From Bacteroidales bacterium UBA6431 (lineage in GTDB: Bacteria; Bacteroidota; Bacteroidia; Bacteroidales; UBA932), in the NCBI GenBank assembly GCA_002439095.1, contig DJOT01000010.1:1-64000 (forward strand): a DNA stretch of 64,000 nucleotides, read 5' to 3'. Position numbers and translations under genes: made by a program. Below the pieces are notes generated by a model. That model ran no database searches. It had not been told where the DNA came from and saw nothing but the letters and a program-made list of their open reading frames with translations. Positions 16,461-25,183 of this stretch are shown piece after piece. Position 1 is the stretch's first letter. Every line of letters starts with the position of its first letter.

Positions 16461-17339
16461 TCAATAATATAAATCATCTTTAGGGGCATCGGACAGCCTC
16501 CCGACCACAAAATAAGTGCTGACAGTACAGAGCAGCACGCCGACGACAAAGACGGCACCGGCAACAATGAGCAGAGAAGAGCGGCTCAGCACAGAAAAGA
16601 ACTCCGGGAAAGACCGGTCCAGCGCATACAGGACAAGTGCAAGCACGGCCGTCGAGAGCACCGATGAGACCAGCCCCTGAATGAGGGCCGACTTGAGGAA
16701 AGGAGCTGTAATGAAAGAACGGGTCGCCCCTACCAATTTCATGGTATGGATTGTGAAACGTCTAGCATAAACGCTGAGTCTCACCATATTGTTGACAAGA
16801 GCGAACGAGATGAACAGCAACACGGCGATAAGCACAGCGAACACGGCCGTTATTTTCGCGAGGTTGGCATCAAGAGCCTCTACCAGATTCTGCCTGCCGT
16901 CAACTTCATCCACAAGAGGCGATGCGGACAACCGCCCGATGACCTTCGAGAGACTGTCCGGCACGACATACTCCGCTTTGAGGGACACATCAGCAGAGAC
17001 CGGCACAGGCGATGTCTCGAAAACGCTGAGAAAATCCTCTCCGAGCATCTTCTCCAACTCCTTCTCTCCCTCAGCTCGTGAGACTACCCTGACCGACTTG
17101 ACAAAAGGCATGGCCGATACGGAAGCGGCATAGTCATCCGCCTGATCTTCACCGACTTCCTGGTTGAAGACAACAGAAATCTTCATATTCTCCTTGAGAT
17201 AGCGGGACACTCCGCCGACATTTACAGCCAGCAGAGTCGCAGCACCAACAAGCAGCAGCACCAAGCTTATACTTATGACACTGGACAGATAGGCGTTGAT
17301 CAAGCGCCTGCGGAACAACTTGTTTTCCTTACCGGACAT
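16461..17339 (-). CDS. ftsX: Cell-division permease-like protein FtsX
   Basis: Partner of the FtsE ATPase; it transmits a signal across the membrane to peptidoglycan hydrolases at the septum. It has 292 residues with four membrane segments: one near the N-terminus (about 17-38), then a periplasmic loop (about 40-165), then three helices in the C-terminal half. The conserved VRLSVYARRFTIHTMKLVGA before the third helix is the FtsX signature. ftsE is not next to it. It heads a four-gene operon and is divergent from the glycogen-synthase-like gene. Confidence 0.92.
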   Translation of the reverse strand: MSGKENKLFRRRLINAYLSSVISISLVLLLVGAATLLAVNVGGVSRYLKENMKISVVFNQEVGEDQADDYAASVSAMPFVKSVRVVSRAEGEKELEKMLGEDFLSVFETSPVPVSADVSLKAEYVVPDSLSKVIGRLSASPLVDEVDGRQNLVEALDANLAKITAVFAVLIAVLLFISFALVNNMVRLSVYARRFTIHTMKLVGATRSFITAPFLKSALIQGLVSSVLSTAVLALVLYALDRSFPEFFSVLSRSSLLIVAGAVFVVGVLLCTVSTYFVVGRLSDAPKDDLYY

Positions 17340-17358
17340 CCAAATTCGAATCTGGCGT

Positions 17359-17366
17359 CAAAGATA
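17359..17366 (-). promoter_or_regulatory. Promoter -7 element for ftsX operon
   Basis: The minus strand reads TATCTTTG, an exact TAnnTTTG match, ending 19 bases before the ftsX ATG, which implies a leader of about 13 nt. No good -33 TTG is visible. It is paired with a divergent promoter 30 bases away. Confidence 0.6.
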
Positions 17367-17395
17367 ATAAATATCGACTTATCGAGAAAAATTAT

Positions 17396-17403
17396 TATCT
17401 TTG
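17396..17403 (+). promoter_or_regulatory. Promoter -7 element for glycogen-synthase-like gene
   Basis: TATCTTTG matches TAnnTTTG exactly. The ATG lies only 5 bases downstream, leaving almost no room for a leader. Either the transcript is leaderless or the true start codon is further in. Confidence 0.6.
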
Positions 17404-17408
17404 TAACT

Positions 17409-18227
17409 ATGAGTGCGTTTAAGCAGAAGATACTGTTTGTCAACTCCGAGATATTCCCTTATCTTCCGGAGTCAGACATAGCAAACATAGGACGATACCT
17501 GCCTCAAGGCGTCCAGGACCGCAAGAGAGAGATCCGTTCATTCATGCCGCGTTTCGGCTGCATCAACGAGAGAAAGAACCAGCTTCATGAAGTGATCAGG
17601 CTCTCCGGGATGAACATAATCATCGGAGATGTCGACAGACCGCTCATCATCAAGGTCGCGACCATCTCAACTTCGAGAATCCAGGTCTATTTCATTGACA
17701 ACGAAGATTATTTCAAGCGCAAGCAGACATTCTACGATGCCGGCGGCAAGTTCTTCGAAGACAACGACGAGCGCGCCATCTTCTTTGCGCGCGGAGTCCT
17801 GGAGACTGTCAAGAAACTCCGTTGGGCCCCTGACATAATCCACTGCCAGGGGTGGATATCGCAACTGGTCCCGGTATATCTCAAGAAAGCTTACAAGGAA
17901 GATCCTATATTCTCGAACAGCAAAGTGGTCCTGTCCCTATACGACGACACCCCTCAGACGGATTTTTGCCCGACATTCGCTGACAAGGCCTGCTTCGGCG
18001 GAGTCAAAAAGGAAGACCTCAAACTGCTCGAAAAACCCGATGGCATAAATCTTGCTCGAACGGCCGCTCAGTACTCGGACGGAGTGATTTTGGGAGCCGC
18101 AGATGTGAAACCGGAACTTGTATCCTGGTGCAAGGAGCTCGGCCTTCCTGTCCTGCCATTCAACGCAGCCGCCCTCAACGACGGAAGTTACGTGGACGAG
18201 TACTGCGGATTTTATGATGAGCTTTAA
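17409..18227 (+). CDS. Glycogen/starch synthase N-terminal-domain protein
   Basis: A 272-residue protein resembling only the N-terminal (GT5) half of glycogen synthase: KILFVNSEIFPYLPESDIAN at the start, FMPRFGCINERKNQLHEVI, DNEDYFKRK and APDIIHCQGWISQLVPVYLK. The C-terminal ADP-glucose-binding half is absent, and the usual KxGGL loop near the N-terminus is replaced by SDIANIGRYL. One-domain proteins of this kind followed by a DUF4270 lipoprotein recur in Bacteroidota. Catalysis by this half alone is doubtful; a partner subunit or a different role is possible. It lies 1 base upstream of the next gene. Confidence 0.82.
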   Translation: MSAFKQKILFVNSEIFPYLPESDIANIGRYLPQGVQDRKREIRSFMPRFGCINERKNQLHEVIRLSGMNIIIGDVDRPLIIKVATISTSRIQVYFIDNEDYFKRKQTFYDAGGKFFEDNDERAIFFARGVLETVKKLRWAPDIIHCQGWISQLVPVYLKKAYKEDPIFSNSKVVLSLYDDTPQTDFCPTFADKACFGGVKKEDLKLLEKPDGINLARTAAQYSDGVILGAADVKPELVSWCKELGLPVLPFNAAALNDGSYVDEYCGFYDEL

Positions 18228-18228
18228 G

Positions 18229-19845
18229 ATGAAGACACGCATCCTCGCAGGCCTCGCCGCCCTGGCCGGCCTTGCCTCCTGCATAGACAGCAGCGACAAG
18301 CTCGGCGGAGACCTCGTCCCTGCAGGGCAATTGTATAAATTTTATACGGTGGACACCCCGGTGCCGCAGATCTATGTACGCATGGCGGACAGCCTCTCGG
18401 GGCTGAGCAGTTCGAGAATCACAATCGGTGCCGTAAGGGACAGCGAATACGGGTTGAGCACAAGGAAAAGCGCGGTCGCCCTGATACCCCTCGCAAGCGA
18501 GATGGACTTCGGGCAAAACCCTGAATTCAAGAGTTTCCACTTCGCCGCAAGTCTCGACACGGTATCTGCCGGAGACCCTTCCCAGAAGAATATTCTCCAG
18601 AACATAAAGGTCTACGAGCTTGAAAGGCCCATGGACTACAAGAAAGACTTCGACTGCAACAAGCCGTTCCCGCACCTCGGAAAGAATGTGACCGCCGGCA
18701 CTCCGGTCTTTGACGGCAGCGACTCCCTGTCTTTCAACTTCAATGAAGAATTCGGCAAAAAATACTTGACAATCACCAGCGAAGATCTTGAGGACATTGA
18801 CACCTACCTCAAGAAATTCCCAGGGATCCTGATAGAGACGGACACGCCGTCCGGAGAAGGCGGAAGAATTGACATGTTCGATCTCCAGCTTGACTACGAC
18901 AGCTCGTACGGCTACATCCAAGGCAACTACGCCAAGCTCTCTTTCTCCGCAGAATACGATGGAGAACGCCGTGACAGCTCGTTCCTGTTCTATTACGGGG
19001 CCGACAAATTCTATGATCTGGACTCTCTGTTCTCCGCGTCATCTACAGGAAGTTTTCCTCAATACGCCCTGAACCTCACCTCTCAAGATACCGAAAGCAG
19101 TATCGGCTATGCCGAGAGCAACATCAAGATCGAAGGAGGTGGAGGACTGAAGCCTGTGATTTCAGCGAAAGAGTTGAAGCGGATGGCAGAAGAGGCTATT
19201 GCATCCAAAGGCGGCGACCCGAAAACTGCCGTCATCAACAAAGCCTCGCTCATATTCCCGTTCGAAGTGCCGTCAGACATCAACGAACTTGACCGCTGGC
19301 CGGACATACTCTCCCCTACCTGCAGGATTACCGAAGACGAGATAACCCGCTTCATGGGCTTGACAGATTCCGGCTCCAGCTACGAGGATCAAGGGGACAT
19401 CAACAGGTCGCTTCTTGAATACGCCCCTGATATCACATTCCATATCCAGGAACTCCTCAAAATCGACGAGGAGGACAGCGGCAACAAAAAGACTGAAAGG
19501 CTCGAAAAAGGGTTCTATGACATTTGGCTCCTGATAATGGCCAACGAGGTGATAACCACGACCACTTCCGGCTCGTCCGACATGAGCGAAATGTACCAGT
19601 ATCTGGCCTACCAGAGCTACTACAACGACATGTACGGCGGATACGGCAGCGGCTACTCCAACTATTACTCAAACTACTACAACTACGCCATGATGGCTGC
19701 CTATGCGAGCCAGTCCACCACAAGCACGAGTATCTCGACGCAGTTGGACAAGGACAGGTTCTATAGAGCCAAACTCAACGGGCCGAAGGCAGCAGACGGC
19801 CGCGTCCCACATCTGGAACTGACATTTGCTATACCTGAAGAATAA
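18229..19845 (+). CDS. DUF4270 family lipoprotein
   Basis: A 538-residue exported lipoprotein. The signal sequence MKTRILAGLAALAGLASC ends in a lipobox with Cys 18. The start at 18229 is chosen because it follows the previous stop by one base and gives a clean signal peptide; 18217 (MSFKMKTR) is possible. The body is beta-rich and Ser/Asp-rich, typical of DUF4270. Near the C-terminus (about 460-505) there is a Tyr/Gly/Ser tract containing YGGYGSGYSNYYSNYYNYA. Probably anchored to the outer membrane; function unknown. It ends before a two-way terminator. Confidence 0.85.
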   Translation: MKTRILAGLAALAGLASCIDSSDKLGGDLVPAGQLYKFYTVDTPVPQIYVRMADSLSGLSSSRITIGAVRDSEYGLSTRKSAVALIPLASEMDFGQNPEFKSFHFAASLDTVSAGDPSQKNILQNIKVYELERPMDYKKDFDCNKPFPHLGKNVTAGTPVFDGSDSLSFNFNEEFGKKYLTITSEDLEDIDTYLKKFPGILIETDTPSGEGGRIDMFDLQLDYDSSYGYIQGNYAKLSFSAEYDGERRDSSFLFYYGADKFYDLDSLFSASSTGSFPQYALNLTSQDTESSIGYAESNIKIEGGGGLKPVISAKELKRMAEEAIASKGGDPKTAVINKASLIFPFEVPSDINELDRWPDILSPTCRITEDEITRFMGLTDSGSSYEDQGDINRSLLEYAPDITFHIQELLKIDEEDSGNKKTERLEKGFYDIWLLIMANEVITTTTSGSSDMSEMYQYLAYQSYYNDMYGGYGSGYSNYYSNYYNYAMMAAYASQSTTSTSISTQLDKDRFYRAKLNGPKAADGRVPHLELTFAIPEE

Positions 19846-19865
19846 TCACCTGCAATAATAACGAT

Positions 19866-19896
19866 AAAAGGGCGGCTCGATAGGGCCACCCTTTTT
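19866..19896. terminator. Bidirectional terminator
   Basis: AAAAGGGCGGC pairs with GCCACCCTTTTT around an 8-base loop, with one C-A mismatch. A runs on the left and T runs on the right let it act for the DUF4270 gene on plus and acpP on minus, which converge here. Confidence 0.7.
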
Positions 19897-19917
19897 GAAT
19901 TTTGTCGGAGACAGAGA

Positions 19918-20169
19918 TTACTTGCTTACGTTGAGCTTCTCTGCAACCTTGTCGCACGCATCCTTTACAGTTGCGATTGTACTCGTTTCCTCATCAGGAA
20001 TCTTGATGCCGAACACTTTCTCGAACTCCATGAGGAGCTCTACGGTGTCAAGAGAGTCAGCACCGAGATCATTGGTAAAATTAGCGGTCTCAGTGACCTC
20101 TGAAGGCTCAACGCCAAGCTTGTCAACAATTATTGCCTTGACCTTCTCTACAATTTCTGGATAATCCAT
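19918..20169 (-). CDS. acpP: Acyl carrier protein
   Basis: An 83-residue ACP. The phosphopantetheine Ser lies in LGADSLDTVEL (about 38-48). Acidic helix 2 and the C-terminal VKDACDKVAEKL fit the family. It carries growing chains in fatty acid and lipid A synthesis. Unusually it stands without fabF, between pnuC and a convergent gene. A TTACTTTG sequence about 50 bases upstream is only a near match to the promoter consensus. Confidence 0.97.
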   Translation of the reverse strand: MDYPEIVEKVKAIIVDKLGVEPSEVTETANFTNDLGADSLDTVELLMEFEKVFGIKIPDEETSTIATVKDACDKVAEKLNVSK

Positions 20170-20204
20170 AACGTTAGATATTAAGTTTTATTAGTACATC
20201 CTAA

Positions 20205-20220
20205 CAAGCCAAAAGGCTTG
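20205..20220 (-). other. Short hairpin upstream of acpP
   Basis: CAAGCC and GGCTTG form a perfect 6-bp stem with a 4-base loop in the 70-base gap between the pnuC stop and the acpP start. No U tract follows. It could be a 5' leader hairpin of acpP or a weak pnuC 3' end. Confidence 0.4.
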
Positions 20221-20239
20221 CAAAGTAACGTAAAAAATT

Positions 20240-21004
20240 TCAATTCTCCAAATTCCGGTTTCCGGCAGACTCCAAGGCAGCCCCGGAGCGGCTCAGACGG
20301 AACCATATACGGAGACCGTTAAGAGAATTAAGGAGATAGAAACTGTACTTTATCAGATAAATCAGAGCATACGAGTCTGAAGAGCGTGACAGAGTCGCCG
20401 CCCACATGACAATGGAAGCGATATTTACACCTATCCAGAAAAACCACTGCTCCATGTATGCCATGGACATGAGCATCTGTCCCAGAATGTTGCACATCAT
20501 CGAAAGCGCATCCATCAGAATCGCGATCTTCAAGACATTGTCATGCGCCTGACCCGCACTTATATGAAGCAACAGAAAATATGACAGCACAAGGCCGGCC
20601 AAGAACACGGCACCATACATAATCCACTGCCTCGGGCTGAGACGCCGCGCCTGGACAGCCGCCCCGGATGAAGCCCCACGCCTCTTCCATTGGAAGAAAC
20701 CGATGAACTGCATAGGCAAAAAGTACAGGACATGAAGTGCCGCATTGCCATACTTCCCTCCAAGAAAACACATGACCCCGTAAATCGTCACATCGAAAAG
20801 TCCGAAAAGGAAAGTCAGTATTTTGGCATTCGCAGAGCAGACAGTGCTCAACACACCCATAAGCGAGCCGAATGCAGCCACGACCAGCATGGCCTGTCCA
20901 GTCTGCGCATCCCTGAGTTTCAAAAGAGTCGCAGCAATCATCACAAGCGTCATCCCCACAAGGATGAACGCATTGAAGCACTTGTTAAAATCAACTTTCG
21001 CCAT
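20240..21004 (-). CDS. pnuC: PnuC-type nicotinamide riboside (or related vitamin) transporter
   Basis: A 254-residue membrane protein with about seven hydrophobic segments. Family motifs are PMQFIGFFQWKRR (about 96-108) and WFFWIGVNIASIVMWA. The family imports nicotinamide riboside or, in some Bacteroidota, thiamine, by facilitated diffusion driven by intracellular phosphorylation. No NadR-like kinase or thiamine pyrophosphokinase is adjacent, so the substrate is not settled. Its start overlaps uvrC by 14 bases. Confidence 0.85.
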   Translation of the reverse strand: MAKVDFNKCFNAFILVGMTLVMIAATLLKLRDAQTGQAMLVVAAFGSLMGVLSTVCSANAKILTFLFGLFDVTIYGVMCFLGGKYGNAALHVLYFLPMQFIGFFQWKRRGASSGAAVQARRLSPRQWIMYGAVFLAGLVLSYFLLLHISAGQAHDNVLKIAILMDALSMMCNILGQMLMSMAYMEQWFFWIGVNIASIVMWAATLSRSSDSYALIYLIKYSFYLLNSLNGLRIWFRLSRSGAALESAGNRNLEN

Positions 21005-22811
21005 TTTCTTCAGAAGATGTTTGATTATTGAGTTGCGCCTTTATCCGCACCGCAAGAGCCGGCCCGACCAGTGACGAAATCTCTTCAACAGGAGCGGCTG
21101 CAATCCGCGCGACACTGCCGAAATGCATCAGCAGCCTCTGCTCTGTCTGCTCACCGACTCCCCTGATTTCGCTCAAGGCGGAAGACAAAGCCGATTTGCT
21201 CCGCAGTGAACGGTGAAATGTGATACCAAAACGGTGAGCCTCATCCCGGACACGCTGCAGGAGTTTGAGGGCCTGAGAGTTCCGATCAAGGAACAGAGGA
21301 TAAGGATCTCCAACGCGGATCACCTCCTCCAAACGCTTGGCAAGCCCTATGACTGTAAGTTTCTTCTCCAGACCGAGTTCGCAGATCGCCTGATAAGCGA
21401 AATCAAGCTGGCCTTTTCCGCCATCTATCACGACAAGCTGCGGCAAGTCATCGGGGGCCTCTTCACAGAGACGGGAATACCTGCGGTTGACGACTTCTTT
21501 CATCGAAGCATAGTCATTGGCTCCCACGACTGTCTTGATCTTGAACTTCCGGTAGTCTTTTTTTGAAGGTTCACCGCCCCTGAACACAACACAGGACGCG
21601 ACAGGGTTGGTCCCCTGAATATTGGAGTTGTCGAAGCACTCGATATGCTCCGGGAGTTCTGACATGCCTATAGCTTTGCGGAGCTCCTCCAGGACAGCGG
21701 CACGGAACTCATCAGGATTGGTATGCTCCCGCTGTCGCAGAGAATTGAAGCGGAACTCCCGGGAGTTCTTGTCGCTAAGCTCCAGAAGCGCCAGCTTGTC
21801 TCCGCGCACCGGAATCTTGAACGACACACCGTCAATGTCGACATCAGGAAGAAAAGGCACGATGACCTCCTTGCTGAGAGCCCCGAATTTCGACTCTATC
21901 TCGGCAATGAATGAGCTGAGCACGGAAGAGCGGTCCTCCTCTATGTTGAGTTTGAAGCCGAGGTTGAGAGACTGCACTATGGCGCCGCCCTTTATCCGGA
22001 GGAAGTTGCCAAAAGCCTCAAGCCCGTCAAAGACAAGAGAAAACACATCCACATCCCTATCGCCGGCAGCCGTGATGATGGATTTTGAGTAGTGGCTCTG
22101 GAGAGCATCAATCTTCTGCTTGTACAGAGCCGCTGTCTCGAAGTCCAACTCGTCCGAGGCACGGAGCATCCTTTCCTTATAGTCTTTGATGATGTCACTT
22201 ACCCCTCCGCTCAAAAGGCGTACGATTTCATTTATGTACCCGCCGTATTCTTCCTTTGAGATGGCCCCGATGCAGCAGCCCCGGCAACGGTGGATATGGT
22301 AGTCCAAGCAAGGGCGGAACTTGTGGCGCAGCACCGCATCCGAAGTGATCGCAAGACGACAAGAACGTAAAGGGTATGCGGATTCAAAAAAATCCAGCAA
22401 AGTTCTGGCATGCATCACGGAACTGTACGGGCCAAAGTACCGGCTGCCGTTGCGCACAAGCCTCCTGGTGAGATACACCCTCGGAAATTCATCGTCCGTC
22501 ACACAGATCCACGGGTAAGTTTTGGAATCCTTCAGGAGAATGTTGTACTTAGGCTTGTACTGCTTTATCAGATTGTTCTCAAGAAGGAGCGCATCCGCCT
22601 CGGAATCAACCACAGAATACTGGACATCAGCAATCTTGGAGACGAGCACCCTCGTCTTCAGCGTAAGCCGGTCCGGGCTGACAAAGTACTGCGCGACCCT
22701 TTTGTTGAGGTCCTTTGCCTTACCTACATAAATCACAGTTCCCTCGGAGTTGTAGTATCTGTACACTCCGGGGGAATGTGGCAAAAGGCTTATTTTATCC
22801 TTAACGTCCAA
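20991..22811 (-). CDS. uvrC: Excinuclease ABC subunit C
   Basis: Dual-incision endonuclease of nucleotide excision repair, 606 residues. Domains in order: GIY-YIG nuclease (SPGVYRYYNSEGTVIYVGKA, about 13-32), cysteine-containing region, UVR motif binding UvrB (around KERMLRASDELDFETAALYK), RNase H-like nuclease with ECFDNSNIQG and VVIDGGKGQLDFA, and helix-hairpin-helix near the C-terminus (IRGVGEQTEQRLLMHFGS). It overlaps the upstream thioredoxin-like gene by 11 bases and pnuC by 14. Confidence 0.97.
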   Translation of the reverse strand: MDVKDKISLLPHSPGVYRYYNSEGTVIYVGKAKDLNKRVAQYFVSPDRLTLKTRVLVSKIADVQYSVVDSEADALLLENNLIKQYKPKYNILLKDSKTYPWICVTDDEFPRVYLTRRLVRNGSRYFGPYSSVMHARTLLDFFESAYPLRSCRLAITSDAVLRHKFRPCLDYHIHRCRGCCIGAISKEEYGGYINEIVRLLSGGVSDIIKDYKERMLRASDELDFETAALYKQKIDALQSHYSKSIITAAGDRDVDVFSLVFDGLEAFGNFLRIKGGAIVQSLNLGFKLNIEEDRSSVLSSFIAEIESKFGALSKEVIVPFLPDVDIDGVSFKIPVRGDKLALLELSDKNSREFRFNSLRQREHTNPDEFRAAVLEELRKAIGMSELPEHIECFDNSNIQGTNPVASCVVFRGGEPSKKDYRKFKIKTVVGANDYASMKEVVNRRYSRLCEEAPDDLPQLVVIDGGKGQLDFAYQAICELGLEKKLTVIGLAKRLEEVIRVGDPYPLFLDRNSQALKLLQRVRDEAHRFGITFHRSLRSKSALSSALSEIRGVGEQTEQRLLMHFGSVARIAAAPVEEISSLVGPALAVRIKAQLNNQTSSEENGES

Positions 22812-23640
22812 GCGCTTCGGCTACGGCCTTCTCGATGTCTGCGCCTCTGAGGTCGCGCTTGATGATGGTTCCGTCAGGACCCACGAGCATGATATGAGGG
22901 ATGCCCTGGATGCCGTAGATCTCGGTAGGAATCCTCTGCGCGTTGATGATCTGGCTCCAAACGACACCGTGCTCTGCCGCAGCAGCCTTGGTGTCAGCGG
23001 GGTCGTCCCATACAGCCACGCTGAGAACATCGAAATCGTCGCCGTGGTATTTGTTGTATACTGCGGCTATATTCGGAATCTCGCGCTTGCACGGGCCGCA
23101 CCAGCTTGCCCAGAAATCAACGAGGACATACTTCCCTTTTCCGACATAATCAGAGAATTTGACCGTGCTCTTCTCCGGATCCTCAGGATCCTGGGTCACA
23201 GTGAAGTCCGTGAATTTGTTGCCAACTGCAGTGTTTTTCTTGGCATCCATCACAGACTTGTACTTGAGTATGGTGGAGTCCTGCGCGGCGGCACCTTTAA
23301 GCAGCCCGAGCGCCTCGACCTGCTGGTCCTCCTCAATCATGTTCCAGATGTCGGAAACCACAGCGACGGCGAGCTGACCTGAAGGATCCTTCTTGAGGAT
23401 GTCGAACCTCTCGCTTACATACTTGTCCACAGACTCGTTGTAGAGCTTCTCGAGCGCTGAATCCTTCTGGTCGTCAGTGAGTGCGGAATCAGCCTGGATC
23501 TTCTCTGAAGAAGCCCTGTAATCTTCCATGAACTTCTCGTTGCCGGCCTTATAGTCGGCAAGTTTCTGCTCTTCAGAAACACTCTTGCAGCCGACTGCGG
23601 CAATCAGCAGAGCAGCTGCGGCAAACATTACTTTTTTCAT
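22801..23640 (-). CDS. TlpA-like thioredoxin lipoprotein
   Basis: A 279-residue exported lipoprotein: MKKVMFAAAALLIAAVGC with lipobox Cys 18. The start at 23640 is preferred over an ATG two codons upstream. Residues about 25-125 are a helical domain (possibly DUF4369-like). From about 140 there is a TlpA/AhpC-type thioredoxin fold with FWASWCGPCKREIPNIA (CxxC) and the cis-Pro in IQGIPHIMLV. It likely reduces periplasmic disulfides. First of tlpA-uvrC-pnuC and located just after the S10 half of the ribosomal genes. Confidence 0.88.
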   Translation of the reverse strand: MKKVMFAAAALLIAAVGCKSVSEEQKLADYKAGNEKFMEDYRASSEKIQADSALTDDQKDSALEKLYNESVDKYVSERFDILKKDPSGQLAVAVVSDIWNMIEEDQQVEALGLLKGAAAQDSTILKYKSVMDAKKNTAVGNKFTDFTVTQDPEDPEKSTVKFSDYVGKGKYVLVDFWASWCGPCKREIPNIAAVYNKYHGDDFDVLSVAVWDDPADTKAAAAEHGVVWSQIINAQRIPTEIYGIQGIPHIMLVGPDGTIIKRDLRGADIEKAVAEALGR

Positions 23641-23656
23641 CGTCAATAATTTTAAA

Positions 23657-23679
23657 GCCGGTCCGCAACGCGAACCGGC
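23657..23679 (-). terminator. Candidate terminator after rpsC
   Basis: A 9-base stem, GCCGGTTCG with CGGACCGGC (one G-T pair), and a 5-base loop, followed on the minus strand by TTTAAAATTATT. It lies 28 bases after the rpsC stop and 17 bases before the TlpA start. The U tract is imperfect, so partial termination is also possible. Confidence 0.6.
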
Positions 23680-23706
23680 CGTAAATATAGTAATTTTATT
23701 TAAAAA

Positions 23707-24462
23707 TTACTTCTGATTGTTGTCCCTACGAGGGCGGCGGTCATCACGGCGGCCACGACGGTCGCGGTCACGTCCGCCACGGTTCTGGCCTGCGGCCTGT
23801 GCGTTGGCGGCAGAAAGGGCTGCAGGAGTAAGATCCTGCTTGCCATAACGCTCACCGTTGCAGATCCATACCTTGATTCCGAGAGCCCCGACCTTGGTAT
23901 GAGCCACGGCAAGTGCGTAGTCGATGTCTGCACGGAATGTGTGGAGAGGCGTACGGCCTTCCTTGAACATCTCGTTGCGTGCCATTTCGGCTCCGCCGAC
24001 ACGTCCGCTGATCTGCACCTTGATGCCTTCGGCTCCAACCCTCATGGTGTTGGCTACAGCCATCTTGATGGCGCGGCGATATGACACACGGCCCTCAATC
24101 TGACGGGCGATGCTGTCTGCCACGATGTTGGCGTCAACCTCAGGACGCTTCACCTCGAAGATGTTGATCTGTACATCCTTGTTGGTGACTTTCTTGAGCT
24201 CTTCCTTGAGTTTGTCCACTTCGGTGCCGCCCTTGCCGATGATGAAGCCCGGCCTTGCGGCATAGATGGTGACAGTGATGAGCTTGAGAGTCCTCTCGAT
24301 GATGATCCTGCTGAGGCTTGCCTTGGCAAGGCGCTTGCTGAGATACTTGCGGATCTCGTAGTCCTCTGCGATCTTCTCCGCGTAGTTACCACCACACCAG
24401 TTAGAGTCCCAACCACGGGTGATACCGATTCTGTTGCTGATAGGATTTGTTTTCTGTCCCAT
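23707..24462 (-). CDS. rpsC: 30S ribosomal protein S3
   Basis: mRNA-entry-channel protein, 251 residues. It starts MGQKTNPISNRIGITRGWDS. The KH domain contains RPGFIIGKGGTEVDKLKEEL, and the C-terminal domain GIKVQISGRVGGAEMARNE and TPLHTFRADIDYALAVAHT. A basic Arg/Gly/Asp-rich tail of about 30 residues follows residue 220. Normally rplP would follow at once; here the cluster ends at rpsC with a hairpin. Confidence 0.97.
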   Translation of the reverse strand: MGQKTNPISNRIGITRGWDSNWCGGNYAEKIAEDYEIRKYLSKRLAKASLSRIIIERTLKLITVTIYAARPGFIIGKGGTEVDKLKEELKKVTNKDVQINIFEVKRPEVDANIVADSIARQIEGRVSYRRAIKMAVANTMRVGAEGIKVQISGRVGGAEMARNEMFKEGRTPLHTFRADIDYALAVAHTKVGALGIKVWICNGERYGKQDLTPAALSAANAQAAGQNRGGRDRDRRGRRDDRRPRRDNNQK

Positions 24463-24463
24463 A

Positions 24464-24880
24464 TTACTTATTCTCCACTGGTTGTTTTACATCAAGGATG
24501 ACGGTGACGTGGTTGGAACGCTTGCGGATGCGGCCCGCACGGCCCTGAGGGCACGGACGGATACGCTTCAGCATACGGCCGCCATCGACCATGATGGTCT
24601 TGACATACACATTGCCGTTGTCGAGCTCCTTGCTCTTGTCCGGATTCTTGGCTTCCCAGTTGGCGATGGCGCTGCGGAGAAGTTTCTCGAGACGGACAGA
24701 CGCCTCTCTCTTCGAGAATTTCAGAAGATCGAGAGCGTGGTTGACCTCAACCCCACGCACTGTGTCTGCGACAAGGCGCATCTTGCGTGGAGATGAAGGG
24801 ACATCATTCAGTTTGGCAACTGACGTAACCTTCTTCGCCTCCTTGAGGCGCTCGGCCATAAGTCTTTTACGCTTTCCCAT
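24464..24880 (-). CDS. rplV: 50S ribosomal protein L22
   Basis: Exit-tunnel protein, 138 residues. It has the features LNDVPSSPRKMRLVADTVRG, KREASVRLEKLLRSAIANWE and the tunnel-loop segment RIRPCPQGRAGRIRKRSNHV. One base separates it from rpsC. Confidence 0.97.
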   Translation of the reverse strand: MGKRKRLMAERLKEAKKVTSVAKLNDVPSSPRKMRLVADTVRGVEVNHALDLLKFSKREASVRLEKLLRSAIANWEAKNPDKSKELDNGNVYVKTIMVDGGRMLKRIRPCPQGRAGRIRKRSNHVTVILDVKQPVENK

Positions 24881-24888
24881 AATGATGA

Positions 24889-25161
24889 TTACTTCTTATT
24901 GTTACCTGAATGACCTCTGAATGTACGGGTAGGGGCGAACTCTCCGAGTTTGTGACCTACCATCTGCTCCGTAACGTAAACAGGGATAAACTTGTTTCCG
25001 TTATGGACGGCGATCGTGTGGCCGATGAAGTCAGGGGAGATCATGCTGGCACGTGACCAGGTCTTCACCACTTCCTTCTTCTTGCTGCCATCATTCATCG
25101 CAATGACCCTCTTCTCGAGAGCCTCCTGAATATATGGACCTTTTCTTAATGAACGACTCAT
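24889..25161 (-). CDS. rpsS: 30S ribosomal protein S19
   Basis: Head protein, 90 residues, starting MSRSLRKGPYIQEALEKRV. TWSRASMISPDFIGHTIAVH and GHKLGEFAPTRTFRGHSG are diagnostic. It lies between rplB and rplV. Confidence 0.98.
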   Translation of the reverse strand: MSRSLRKGPYIQEALEKRVIAMNDGSKKKEVVKTWSRASMISPDFIGHTIAVHNGNKFIPVYVTEQMVGHKLGEFAPTRTFRGHSGNNKK

Positions 25162-25183
25162 AATCTCTAAAGTTTAATTCCTG

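Noticed and set aside
20221..20228. TTACTTTG before acpP as a promoter
   Set aside because: The second base of the TAnnTTTG consensus is wrong and no -33 TTG is in place; not listed as a feature.
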